From: Solenopsis invicta
Lineage: Eukaryota > Arthropoda > Insecta > Hymenoptera > Formicidae
Direction of reading: 5' to 3'
Assembly: GCF_016802725.1 (NCBI RefSeq)
Contig: NC_052668.1
Location: forward strand, 9,532,501-9,596,500
DNA length: 64,000 nt
The translations under genes were made by a program, and so were the position numbers. The notes under the pieces are model-generated. The model had not been told where the DNA came from, ran no database searches, and saw only the letters and a list, made by a program, of their open reading frames with translations. Below are positions 35,069 to 47,264 of this stretch, one piece after another. The first letter of the stretch is position 1, and each line of letters begins with the position of its first letter.

Positions 35069-38000
35069 GGGTGTTTACTATAACTAATCGGATCTCGGAT
35101 TGGATTGAACAATGGTAACTCAACGTAGGTATAGAAAATTTCCCTAGGCTAATCGGATTGACGATTGCTGTCTCAAATGTAATCCGATTGATGACGAAAG
35201 CGTGGAGACCAAAAAGCATGCTTGAAAAGTAAGTCTCTTTATTTTTTTAAATAATAACACAAAAAATCAAAGATAAAGTTAAAAAGAATGATTTGAATTT
35301 AGATTTATTGTAATATTTTTTGTCTAAACAAATTTCGTTTAAATTTCTATTTGTAAAAATTAATTATATTCTATTCTAAAGTTTGTGGTTATATCGGAAA
35401 CAAATCAAAATTAATAAAACAATTATTAATTGTTAGGTACAAATTAAAGCATATAATATTTTAAGCATATCATATAAAATTCCTGTTTATTATAAACTTA
35501 TAAGGAAACACAGGGAAGTGTCCGCCTCAGATTAAAACGAGTTTTTAATATGTTGTAGTACAGATAAAAATAAGAGACACGTATTTTTTTATACGTGCCC
35601 ATACGCACTTTAAGGGGGTGAAACACCCCTTTGAAGAAAATCGGTTTTTTTCTTTCGAAGCGTATGCCGTCGAAACTATAAGAGATAGAAAAAAATGTTT
35701 TAAATAAAAGTTGAATGGCTCGAAGAGTAATTTATAACAGCGAAAAAAAAATTTTTTTTTTTAATTCTTTTTAATACTTTCCCCCACCACTTACCTATTT
35801 TTTTTCAAAATTTTTATTTTTTTTATCAGCAAAATAAAGCTTATTTTATAACGAATTCAACGGTATATGATAAAGTTACGATACAAGATTCCCATTTTCC
35901 AAAAATAATTAAAAATCTCTTTATACGCACGGTACGCGCACCCGTCCGCGCGTTCGTGCGCTACGGAAGTGACTCCCTTCGATTTCGACGTGCCTTTAAT
36001 ATGTTGTACAGATTAAAATAAGGGACACGTATTTTTTACACGTGTCCTAATACACTTTTAAGGGTAAAACACCTCTTTGAAGAAAATCGGGTTTTTTCTT
36101 TCGAAGCGTCTATCGTCGAAACTATAAGAGATAAAGAAAAATGTTCTCAATGAAAGTTGAATGCATGTTTTTCTCGCATAAGATGACAAAAACATTTCGA
36201 GGACAGTCTGTGTCTAACATGAAAACGCAGACATTGAGAAAAACATTTACTACAAAATAAAACGACACTACACTAAAGAATTACGGTGTTGTAAGACATT
36301 AATTTCTTGTTTAGAAAATAATATGTAATTAATATAAGTTAAACATTTATTTACTGGTCTACATGATTCAACTAGAATATTTGTTCTCTTCAACATTTTA
36401 TAAATAAGGAGACTTGGATTACAAAAAATTATTACTCACACATTCCATACCTTCACTATCTAGCTCATCAACTAACAACAAAAGAACTAAATATTCAACA
36501 AGAGAACAAAATTTCCTATCTTGAAATAGAATGTTTACGTCTCGGCAGTATTGACATGTATAGATTCAAGAGTTACGTATGTAAGGAAATGACCCAAAGT
36601 GCACACGCCAGTAGCGTGGTTATGCATATTTCTACACTAATCGAATTTAATAAACACATTAATTGAATTGTATAAATGCAGTATAAAAAATGAAATTTCT
36701 AACTAATTTTTTAATTAGTTTTATGTTAATTCTCTTGTTGTTAATTGATGAGCTGGCGTTAGATAGTGAAGGTATGGAATGTGTGAGTAATAATTTTTTG
36801 TAATCCAAGTCTCCTTATTTATAAAATGTTGAAGAGAACAAATATTCTAGTTGAATCATGTAGACCAGTAAATAAATGTTTAACTTATATTAATTACATA
36901 TTATTTTCTAAACAAGAAATTAATGTCTTACAACACCGTAATTCTTTAGTGTAGTGTCGTTTTATTTTGTAGTAAATGTTTTTTTCAATGTCTGCGTTTT
37001 CATGTTAGACACAGACTGTCCTCTAAATGTTTTTGTCATCTTATGCGAAAAAAACATGCATTCAACTTTCATTGAAAACATTTTTCTTTATCTCTTATAG
37101 TTTCGACGATACACGCTTCAAAAGAAAAAACCCAATTTTCTTCAAAGGGGTGTTTCATCCTTAAAAGTGTATTAAGACACGTGTAAAAATACGTGTCCCT
37201 TATTTTAATCTGTACAACATATTAAAGGCACGTCGAAATCGGAGGGAGTCACTTCCGTAGCGCACAAACGCGCGGACGGGTGCGTATAGAGAGGTTTTTA
37301 ATTATTTTTGGAAAATGGGAATGTTGTATCGTAACTTTATCATATACCGTTGAATTCGTAATAAAATAAGCTTTATTTTGCTTATAAAAAAAATAAAAAT
37401 TAAAAAAAAATAGGTTAATGGTGGGAGAAAGTATTAAAAAGAATTTAAAAAAAAATTTTTTTTTCCGCTGTTATAAATTACTCTTTGAGCCATTCAACTT
37501 TCATTTAAAACATTTTTTTCTATCTCTTATAGTTTCGACGGCATACGCTTCGAAAGAAAAAAATCGATTTTTTTCAAAGGGGTGTTTCATCCCCTTAAAG
37601 TGCGTATGGGCACGTATAAAAAAATACGTGTCCCTTATTTTTATTTGTACTACAACATATTAAAAACTCGTTTTAATCTGAGGCGGACACTTCCCTGTGT
37701 TTCCTTGTTAGTAAAAATAACTTTGAAATCATTCAACGACATTACACATTAATCAATATTAATTTATATGTTAAAAATCAATAATGTTTCTAAAAATGTT
37801 CTTTTTATTCTTTTCCAGATCGTAAATAAACTTCAACTCCAAGAATAAATAAAAATTACTGGAAAATGGATTTATATGAAGAGGGCATTATTGAACAATA
37901 TCAATTTGTGCTAACTTAAAATCTACTTTTCTTTATTAGTTGTTTATTAGAGAGTAATAATATAAAAATGGAATATACGCATCATATATGCATACAATTA

Positions 38001-38725
38001 TTTTAATTTTATTTATGTATATTCCGTTCTTATATTATTACTCTCTAATGAACAACTAACAAAGAATAGCAGATTTTACAAATTTTAAGTTAGCACAAAT
38101 TGATATTGTTCAATAATGCCCTTTTCATGTCAATCCATTTTCCAGTAATTTTTATTTATTCTTGAAGTTGAAGTTTATTTACGATCTGGAAAAGAATAAA
38201 AAAAACATTTTCAGAAACATTATTGATTTTTAACATATAAATTAATATTGATTAATGTATAATGTAGTTAAATAATTTCAAAGTTATTTTTACTAAGTTT
38301 ATAATGAACAGGAATTTTATATGATATGCTTGAAATATTATATGCTTTAATATGTACCTAATAATTAATAATTGTTTTATTAATTTTGATTTGTTTCCGA
38401 TATAACCACAAACTTTAGAATAGATTAATTAATTTTTACAAACAGAAATTTAAACAAAATCCAGTGTTTAGACAAAACAAATTAGAATAAATCTAAATTC
38501 AAATCATCCTTTTTAACTTTATCTTTGATTTTTTGTGTTATTATTTAAAAAAATAAAGAGATTTACTTTTCAAGCATGCTTCTTGGTCTCCACGCTTTCG
38601 TCATTAATCGGATTACATTTGAGACAGCAATCGTCAATCCGATTAGCCTAGGGAAATTTTCTATACCTACGTTGAGTACCATTGTTCAATCCAATCCGAG
38701 ATCCGATTAGTTATCGTAAACACCC
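35069..38725. repeat. Giant palindrome, 3.66 kb
   Basis: The left arm starts GGGTGTTTACTATAACTAAT and the right arm ends with its near complement GTAAACACCC. The arms pair through about 36490 and 36733, leaving a centre near 36610. Inside each arm a block (GAAACACC..., TCGAAACTATAAGAGATA) occurs twice in tandem (35.5 and 36.0 kb; mirrored at 37.1 and 37.6 kb). There is no coding capacity. The right arm is longer because of the insertion 37711-38293. Confidence 0.85.
37711..38293. repeat. Nested palindrome, 583 bp, inserted in the right arm
   Basis: The ends GTAAAAATAACTTTGAAAT and ATTTCAAAGTTATTTTTAC (near complements) are flanked by TTA and TAA. The whole element folds on itself around about 38005. 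The left arm of the giant palindrome lacks it at the matching place (about 35500), giving a built-in empty site. It is non-coding. Confidence 0.85.
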
Positions 38726-39209
38726 TAGGCTATCGCTCGTTGTTCTACGCATAGATCTGTTTTTGTTTTTCGATTATTTTGCCATCTGCGAAAAGACCTA
38801 TCAACTACAGTCACTGCTCTGCTTAGCATTGTTTACGTGCGCTAAGCAAAATTTGTACACGTACAGCTGTTTACATGTTAAATTTTTTTGTTAGATTTTT
38901 GACTGGAATGACACACAGTCAGTGTTGTTCGTTAGAGTTTTCTAAAGTGCGGCTTGGTCTTATTTCATACATACGAGCTACAGAATGCTAGTAAATGACA
39001 AAAGTTAACCTTGGTTGACAGATCCACGAGCCAAAAATAAATAAATTTTTAACTTTTTGTTCGATTTTTTCATAAAATTTACCTGCTCGCACTTTGTTTT
39101 GGTGCGTACTTTTATTCTGCAAAAGGATTTTGTGATCTGTAGAGCCAATTCGAAAATTAATGAACACTGTAATGTGTCGGTAATTCCCGTCATTATAGCA
39201 TCCTCTTAA

Positions 39210-39385
39210 TTTTTTCAGCCCTTCTCTCCTTCTTTTCACCTTCCTTTACTCCCATGCACTCCACTCGCTCTCCCCTCGCTCCTGTCACCCATATACTCCC
39301 TCCTCTTCACCCACTCACTCATCAAACCCACCTTATTCTCTAACTAACACTCCGAGCTCTATCTCAAACACTATCGGAAACGGAA
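39210..39385 (-). mobile_element. LINE 5' segment beyond the TTAA insertion
   Basis: Returns to the same pyrimidine-rich, C/T-only style as 34830-34995 immediately after the TTAA element, so it is read as the detached upstream part of the LINE. The exact end is not identifiable. Confidence 0.55.
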
Positions 39386-39564
39386 GTCTCAGTTTTTAGT
39401 ATTACTTGATCGGATAATGTAAATAATATTGATTTTATTTGTTAATTTATTGTTTACACATAAAATGTATTTTAAAAATACACATATTTTAGTTAGAGAA
39501 TAACGTAAGAAGTGCGAGTCAAACATGGTAGTTGGTGCGTCAATAATAATAATATGTACATAAA

Positions 39565-40560
39565 TATGCATACAAATATTAGACGCGTTTCGACTTCCTT
39601 GAAGTCATTTTCGACAATTCAAAATTAACGTTGTATTAAAAGCTGTGTAGAGTAGTGATCACGTTGACTGACAGGAAAAAGAACTTCTACTATTCATGTT
39701 ATCTCCGACTTAAAAGTAAGAAATTGACAAACCGTCACGTCGCTTCCACATGTTCAAAAATTGAAAATAGTGATCCATCTATGTTGACAACTAAGATGGA
39801 CAAAACGAACGATCATGTCGTAATCTGTAGTGAGCAGTGGTGAATCATCGGAAGTTGTAAAACAAGATTATCAAACACCTTACCAGTGAATGCCAAAATC
39901 AAGGCCTTTAAATTGACGTCAAATATGTAAGATAATAAAAAACACAGATCTTTAAATGTGAACGTCATTATAAGTCGAACATACAACCAAATAAATATAT
40001 TAAATACAATAAATAATAGCGCAGAGGTAGTCGCTGTTTCCTCGTCAACGGTACAAACACAAGTGAGAAAGAAATCATAGCCGATATGTATACGAGAGGT
40101 CACAAAATCATTATAACTTGTCTAAGATTGCGGAATAGGCATGATCGAAAAAGTCTGTATCTGTTTGTAAATTTAAGCGCTCTTTTTGAGGTTTAATGTG
40201 TAACATTTTTGAAGTAAGTCGTTTGAAAGTGTTTTTCTCAACATCAAGAACTTGTACATTGTCCAAATCAAAATCAAGACCGCAATGCAATCTGTGATCC
40301 ATGACAACAGAATTAATTGTTGTGTTTCTGCAAATATGTTGACGTTGTTCAGAGATTCTCGTGTTTAATTGACCTGTCTGGTCCATTTAGGAAGCATTGC
40401 AATTCTAACATGATATTTTGTAAACCACATTCTTTTTGGACGTGTCTTGAAGGGGATCTTTACACATATTTTACTCATATAAATAATGTTTTTACAAATT
40501 TGCAATCGACATTACTTCTTGTCAATTAAACTCAAAAAGTTAATAGAGATTTTGTGGAAC
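39565..40560 (-). pseudogene. Penelope-like element 3' part with GIY-YIG endonuclease remnant
   Basis: Minus frame 40111-40386 reads QTGQLNTRISEQRQHI, SVVMDHRLHCG, LDFDLDNVQVLD and MLHIKPQKERLNLQTDTD, in the order and spacing of the GIY-YIG domain at the C-terminus of Penelope-like reverse transcriptases. Just upstream VVYKISC is readable, and the Tyr expected before the GQT box is a stop. Towards the 3' end (complement of 39577-39620) the sequence contains GAAGTCGAAACGCGTC, similar to the tail of such elements. RT blocks are missing, so this is a 5'-truncated insertion. Confidence 0.7.
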
Positions 40561-40930
40561 CTTTACAATACTTGAAGTTCGGCACCGTGCCGTTTAACGG
40601 TATCCGTTAAAACACCCGGCCGACCGTTTGATTGCGCTGCTTTTAACGACGCGAACATCGAGCCCTGTGGTTGGATATTTTCAAACGCTCACCATTTAAA
40701 AACTATTGACCCTTTAACATTTTGCTATTAACATTTTTGACTCAATTTTTTATGAGAAATACGTACGTGCCGGTTGGTGCGAGCGACATGAATCACCCTA
40801 TATATATATTTTTTTTTCACAAAAATATTAAATTTCTATCTAAATTAACAGAAAAATAAAAAGATTAAACATGTATGTACTATATGATTTTAAAACATTT
40901 TACATCCTTTATTACATTCCTTCATAATTT
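40561..40930. other. Gene-free spacer
   Basis: Contains a short inverted pair CCGTTTAACGG/CCGTTAAAAC near 40590-40620 and a CACCCTATATATATA word at 40795-40809. No gene is supported. Confidence 0.4.
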
Positions 40931-40939
40931 ATCCTTCCG

Positions 40940-41118
40940 TTTTTAATTATATCTCAGCAGATCTGAATTTATCAAATAATTATATCTGGTCATATCTGAT
41001 TATATCTGGACAAATCTTTCAAATCTAGTCAGATAGAGACAAATTGTATGTCTGGCCAGATATAATAAACCAGGTATAATCATATCTTGACAGATATAAT
41101 TCTTTTTTCCCGGGTTCT
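40940..41118. repeat. Right end of a CCC-type element with ATATCTGG/CCAGATAT words
   Basis: The words ATATCTGG, GTCTGGCCAGATATA and ATATCTTGACAGATATA recur in both orientations across 150 bp. The array stops just before CCCGGG at 41111-41116. Read inward this is CCC-start plus a palindromic-word array, as in the elements at 41277 and 48796. The other end was not found. Confidence 0.5.
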
Positions 41119-41276
41119 CAAAACGATTTTACAATTATAAAAATTTTTCATATTTTATTATATTTTTCCCGAAAACATCTTTGGTTATAGTTTTTTCTTA
41201 TAATTTTTATACGAATTGGAACAATTTTCGGAAATACAATTAGAAATACTTAAAAAATCTACTTCTTTTAGAACTT

Positions 41277-42984
41277 CCCATAAAACACATGGACGTCCCC
41301 GGACGTCCAATACATGTCCACAAAAGTCCTTGTAATGTCCTAGTATCTCGTACGTCCATAGGACGTTCCAAAGACATCCGAAGGACATCCTGGTTTATCA
41401 TAGCTGCAGTATGACGTTTCTAGGACATCCGCAGGACATATTTGGGATGATTCGTAATATTTAACATATTATGTATATTAAACATGTTTCCAACATACAT
41501 AATAAATATGCATTCGAAAATTGCGTTGTTCTTTACATTAAATTAGACATTTTGAAGATGTTCTAAGGACGTCCTTTAAATGTCTAGCAGATATTGGTGA
41601 TACGTTCCGAAAAGGTCCGCTATATACATACATGTCAACGAAGTTGAGTATTCTTATTATTATCATCATTATCATTATTATTATAACACAAGAATTTTAT
41701 AAATTATAAAATTATAAAGATAATTTTTCGTGTTAAAAAATATTTAACAAAAGATATATTTAACCATATATAAACATAAACTACAAATTTTGATAGTATG
41801 AGAAGTTTTAATATACAGTATATAGCTTTTTAATAAAATATATTATTCGTTAATATTTAATATTTCATTATATATAATATTTAAATGGTGTATGTATTAA
41901 ATTATGTAATATTTAATACATATGTATAATACTATAACGATTAATTTAATATGCTATTTAATGGCTATTTTATTTGTGAGGAAAATCCTACTCAAAATCA
42001 AATAAATAATAACGTATATTATATCAAGTAAAATTTTTCTTGGAAAAAACGTTTTGGAACGTAAACTTAAAATATAAAGAAAGTAATTATACATCTAGCA
42101 GCAAGGTATATATATTTGATTTACAGAATCATATCTGTTTACATGATTCTGTGAATCAAATACATGTATATATTAAAATTCGATTTAATTATAATTTATG
42201 AAATCCTGTAATTTTGGATTGAAATGAATTTAACAAGTGAGTGCTGGCACCACCGCTAGGCGGCCACGCCGCGAGAGATCTTCTCGTGAGTCGAATGCGG
42301 CCACGGCGTTATATCTAGGCGCCACCGCGGCCGACTCCCCAGCTCATAACTTCAGTAAGACTTTTAGTAGCTGTTTGTTGTAACCTCGAGACGAATACTC
42401 GCTCTCAGTCTTTTCAAATGTGTGTGGAACGCTGTTCCACATAAATTTTTATAATTTTTACGTGTAAATAACAATTTGTATTGTTATTTAATCTTGTACA
42501 AAAATTAAATATTTAATTCAAATTTAATCTTTTTTAGTTCTTTTTAACGAAAAGGATACAAGAAATATTTTTTTTGTAAATTAAACATTTATAACGATTT
42601 TATAATATTTTCAATCTGTCTTAACACCATATTTTCGGTGCAAAAATCTCGATCGATTCGGATTACTTTTTTTTTTAATCGGTTTTAATCGCACATTTTT
42701 GGCAGGGTTAATACTACTTTTACTAATAAACATCATTTTTCACTAAATAAAGTCCTAATCGCGCAATATATAATAATGTCCAAACAACGTCCATAAAAGT
42801 CCTTTTTATGTCCTGCTGAGACATCCTAATGACGTCCATTTGACGTCAGAAGGCGGTACATTGTACGTCCGAAGGACGTTTCCTAGACGTCTACAAGACA
42901 CAATTGGTATGTCATCTGGACGTCAAGACATATCCGACCGCGACGTCCATTGGACGTCCAAAGGACGTCCTTGTGTTGCGTGGG
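41277..42984. mobile_element. CCCA-ended element with GGACGTCC word arrays, 1.7 kb
   Basis: The left end CCCATAAAACACATGGACGT and the right end (read inward) CCCACGCAACACAAGGACGT match imperfectly. Next to each end, over about 180-210 bp, the word GGACGTCC and variants (GGACATCC, GGACGTTCC) recur in both orientations. The interior is AT-rich and non-coding except for the module 42210-42610, which it shares with the element at 48796-50858. I could not prove a target duplication. Confidence 0.7.
42210..42610. repeat. Interior module shared (inverted) with 49160-49740
   Basis: GTGAGTGCTGGCACCACCG and GCGGCCACG words, GAACGCTGTTCCACA and an AT-rich tail (GTATTGTTATTTAATCTTG) reappear as reverse complement at 49160-49740. 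GC-rich and AT-rich parts are both kept. No reading frame. Confidence 0.75.
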
Positions 42985-43127
42985 TTATACATGTAAATTC
43001 TGAAATATTCTGAGATTTCTCATTTAAAATTTTTAAAAAGTACTTGTTTAACTTTTTAGATTTTATAACGTTTCATAAAAAATTAAACGGATGTTTTGAA
43101 AAATAATACGAAAAAAATCTGACAATG

Positions 43128-43300
43128 AGAAAAATTTTCACTAGAAGCCTGTAACGTGTAATTCGGTTCTGTTCGTAACACGTTTGCGCGCTCTGTGGTT
43201 TAAAGGCCTATCCCCTTGTGAGAAAAATTTTCACCAGAGGCCTGTAACGTGTAATTTGGTCCTGTTCGTAACGCATTTGCGCGCTCTGTGATTTAAAGGA
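43128..43300. repeat. Tandem duplication of about 88 bp
   Basis: Two copies (43128-43210, 43219-43300) share GAGAAAAATTTTCAC, GCCTGTAACGTGTAAT and TTTGCGCGCTCTGTG, diverged by about ten changes. Confidence 0.75.
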
Positions 43301-43645
43301 TTACTAATTATATTATGTATGAGCAAAAGATTGATATTGAATAAATATAGAGTTGATTAACATAATATAGAGATATAGATTCTTCTTTATTTGGCAACGG
43401 ATATAGGAAGAAAGATAATGTAATACTGTGCTTGTTGAAACGTGTTGCTTAACGGATTAATAGGAACTTGAACTTAAAAATTACTGAGATCGAAAACTAA
43501 TTATTTTACGGGAATGAATTCCGTGCGTTCTCATTGGCTGAGACTTTGGATAAGAACGCTGTAGGAGAGAGTCTCTATACTACTCTCCTGTTTAGTGTTT
43601 CACGTACTAAAACGAATAGTCTTTTTTAGTCTTGAACCAGAATAG
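43301..43645 (-). mobile_element. 3' end and probable 3' LTR of the second Ty3/gypsy element
   Basis: On the minus strand, sequence left of the Harbinger insertion continues a short open frame in line with the gypsy pol tail read to the right of it, then stops. Further left is an LTR-like stretch with CCAAATAAAGAAG (a possible polyadenylation signal). No partner LTR was found, so the LTR call is tentative. Confidence 0.45.
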
Positions 43646-44087
43646 GGGCGGGATTCATAGATGTTTCTTGAGTTTCAAGATGAGCTTAAGCTAATGCTTA
43701 AGCTTGTGATCGATTCATAAACATTGCTGAAGAATGAATTCAAAGCTAGAACTTGAGACCATGCTTAATGAAGCAAATCCAGTTTCATAGTCGAATCTCA
43801 AGTACGACTTGAGATTATTAAATACACAATCATGGCTTGTGCCACATCTTGAGCAAGTCTTAGCCGAGTCCAGTAAATTGTGGACTTAAGCTAGGTCTTA
43901 AATAAAAAAGTGGTGCTGTATGTTATATAAATTAATAATATCATGTGTAAAACTAAATATTTGAGATAAATATTTTATATGCGATACTATTATTTATTAT
44001 TTATTTACATAATTATTATTTAAGATTTTATAGATTAGTTGCAAATACATACAATAATTTCGGGTTATTTAATATTTTAGATAAACT

Positions 44088-45513
44088 ATGGAATTTAACA
44101 TATTAGATCAATTTGACATTAATTTGTTTGAAGCTTCATCTGATTCCTCCTCTGATGAAGAAGATGATATTCATATAATACGTGAAAAACGATATGTGCG
44201 AGATGCAATTGATCCGTTTACTGCTTATCGTGAACATGAATTTCACATAAGATATAGATTTTCAAAAGAGTGTGTTATGTATGGATTATTACCTCTGATC
44301 AGAGATGGTTTAACAAAGCCTGATATGCGAGGTCTTCCTATTGAACCAGTTATTCAATTGCTTATTTGTTTAAGATTTTATGCTACCAGCAGTTTTCAAG
44401 TAAGTTCTCTATATTACACGTCTTTAATCTTAAAAAGAAATATAAATAATTATATTATACTTTGTTTTATGACTTATAGAAAGTGAATGGCGATCTCATG
44501 AAATTACCGCAACCAACAATTAGCAGAATTATATTTCGAGTAACTGCTATATTAGCATCTTATCTAAATACTTATGTCAAATTTATAACAAACCCAGCAG
44601 CTATACAAGAAAATCGAAGACTGTTTAAAGAATTAGGATATGGACATGGAGCTATTGGACTTCCTTGTATTGACGCAGCAATAGATTGCACTCATATAAG
44701 ATTATTACATAATAACTTTGGAGGAGTAGGCGAGATCTATAGAAATAGGAAGGGATATTTTTCCTTAAATGTCCAGGTAAATTAATGAAAACTGTGTTCA
44801 TGTCATTTAAATTCATTTTTGTTTTTTTATTGTATATTTTTTTGTATAAGGCTATTGTAGGACCACGAATGGAATTTTTGGACCTAATTCCAGAATGGCC
44901 AGGAAGCCAACACGATAGTAGGATTTTATAAAATTCTCGAGTTTTTATACGGTATCAACAACGTGAATTGACAGGAATGATGGTTGGAGATTCTGGGTAT
45001 CCTGCTCTCACATTTCTTTTAACGCCATTTAGAAATCTACAAAACGAGGAAGAACAGAGGTCAGAAAAATATAATTTAATATATTTTAAAGTTTTTAGTT
45101 TTTTTAAGTCTTTTTAATGATATTAGTAATGAGAACCTATTAGGAATCATAAAATAATTTTATAAAAATTGATCTAAAAAATTATCTTTATTTATTAAAG
45201 TTTTTATTATAGATATAATGAAATTCAATCAAGAACACGAATGGTCGTTGAAAGAACATTTGGAGTATGGAAGAGACGGTTTCCTTGTTTATCAAGAGGA
45301 TTATCTTTAAAACTTGTAACCTGTATTGGAGTCGTATCAGCTTGTGCAGTTTTACATAATTTATCATTATATTATAAAGATGTTCTTCCAGAGGAACCAG
45401 AGCCTAATGCAATAATTGAAAATAATGAGGAACTCTATTACAATGAACCTCATTGGCAGCCTGGAGATGGTTATATTATTAGGCAAAACGTAGTTCGAGA
45501 ATTATTTCACTGA
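44088..45513 (+). pseudogene. Harbinger transposase (HARBI1-like nuclease), four exons, one stop
   Basis: Exons 44088-44399, 44480-44776, 44851-45059 and 45213-45513 have GT-AG borders and add up to 372 codons, the usual size for the family. It starts with an acidic N-terminus and a helical region (PLIRDGLTKPDMRGLPI). DDE residues are D173 (IDCTHIRL), D250 (GDSGYP) and E286 (VERTFGVWKRRF), with D35E-type spacing between the last two. The only lesion I see is a TAA at codon 230 (44929-44931), one base from Gln. The enzyme would excise and insert DNA at 3-bp sites together with the Myb-like partner. Start chosen as the first ATG after the promoter-side AT-rich stretch. Confidence 0.9.
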
Positions 45514-46435
45514 TTCTATTATAATGATTTAAAGTTTTAAAATAATAAATATATGTAAACAAGCAATTGAATATAACTGGTTTATCAGAAAGACTTTGCA
45601 TATCAAGCTTTATTAAACCGACTATAACCAAAGGTAATAATCCATACACATAACGCAATCTTTTGAAAATCTATATCTTGTATGAAATTCATGTTTGTGA
45701 TAAACTGTAAGCGAATCAATCGCATCTCGCATATCGTTTTTACTTTTGCATATTCATACACTTTTATATTGTAATCTAATTATATTAGTTCATATTAAAT
45801 GTTTTTATTACAAAACTTTAAAACACACGCATTGATTTGATAACGTTAATCATGACTATGAGAGCATTATTCAAAATTTAAAAATTGTTATCAATGATTT
45901 CTAAATAAATCCCAATAGCAAATACATATTTAAAAAAATTGATTTAGAAATGTAAAAGTAAATCATTAATTTCATTATTTCATTACACTTTTATTTTTAT
46001 ATTAGGCACTTGTTAACAATATACATATAATATACGATGCTTATAACATATGAAAGAAAATAATTATTCCTTTGACTGTACATTTACTAGTATTATCAGT
46101 CTTAAACTTTGTCACAAAATACAAATAGAAACTTTTATAATAACCTAAAATAAACGAATAAATGAAACAAAAAATAATACTTTTTTATCTCATATGTATA
46201 GCTAACACATAAATTAATAATCACGTTTCAACTTGTTATATAAAAATATTTAACTTATTAACATATATCTTAAATATTTAACTGCATATATCTTATTATT
46301 ACTTTATATAACTTGTATAAAACTTATTGTGGCCTAGAGATATAATAATGGTCTCCCCTAAAATTAAAAAAATGTTTGAAAATATAATGCAAAATAAAAT
46401 ATATTTTGATTAATTAATAAAAAACAAGCAATTGC

Positions 46436-47202
46436 TTACATTTCTTTTTGAGCACGGAATTTTGCTAATTTGACTCTTTCTTCTACTTCCTTTTTTTCTA
46501 AGATTAACCTTTCCACAGTAATTTTATTGATAAACTCTTCTCTTTCTTTCTTGAGTTTACATATCTCTATTTCGTGATTAATTTTTATATCTGCTAATTT
46601 CATTTCTTTTTCATAGACTAATGTCATTCTTTCCGTTTTTTGCTTCTTTGAATTGAGACATGATTTATTGACATTTGCACGTTTGTTTTTCTTAATATCT
46701 TCTAATAAATCTGTATTTTCATTTTCAATATATGTATCTAAACATGATTTTCATAATATGTACATCTGTTCCAATAACAACAAACAGCTTTTTATTTTGA
46801 ATAATATTTGGTATTTTCTCACCACAGTCATTACTAAAAGTTTTTTCTATTGGAACAGCATCGTCCATCTCAAAATCAATTATTACAGTGTCACTTACAT
46901 TCTCACTTACTAAAAAAAAAAAAATAAAAAATATATTAACAATAATTATTTCATTAATACAATTACTAAAATAACTTTATTAGTTTAAATTTATTTAACC
47001 TACTATTATCAGATATTGATTGATTAGATGATGTATTGGATGATAAGCCTTTTTTTGTTTTTCCCAATGTTCTCTATTAGAAATGTGATCAATTCTTGTT
47101 AAAGAATTTTGCTTAATGGCTTTTAAAACTTCTCTTTGTCGATCTAAAATATTCAAATTTATTATTAATTTTATTAAACATTATTCTTTTAATTAAAAAA
47201 GT

Positions 47203-47264
<62 letters not shown>

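Larger units (their letters stand above)
35000..39205. mobile_element. TTAA-flanked DNA element containing a 3.66 kb palindrome
   Basis: The outer TIRs GAGGATGCTATAGTGACCG and GTCATTATAGCATCCTC are flanked by TTAA at 34996-34999 and 39206-39209, splitting pyrimidine-rich LINE sequence. TTAA duplication is the hallmark of piggyBac-type transposition, but the TIR is not one I recognise. Without the palindrome the element is only about 550 bp. A second copy of the left end, again directly after TTAA, is at 59496. Confidence 0.75.

Noticed and set aside
37418..37663. 81-codon plus frame in the giant palindrome
   Set aside because: Lies in the mirrored non-coding arm; its counterpart in the left arm is not kept open.
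38988..39239. Minus-strand 83-codon frame near 39.1 kb
   Set aside because: Spans the right end of the TTAA element into LINE sequence; the boundary crossing makes it accidental.
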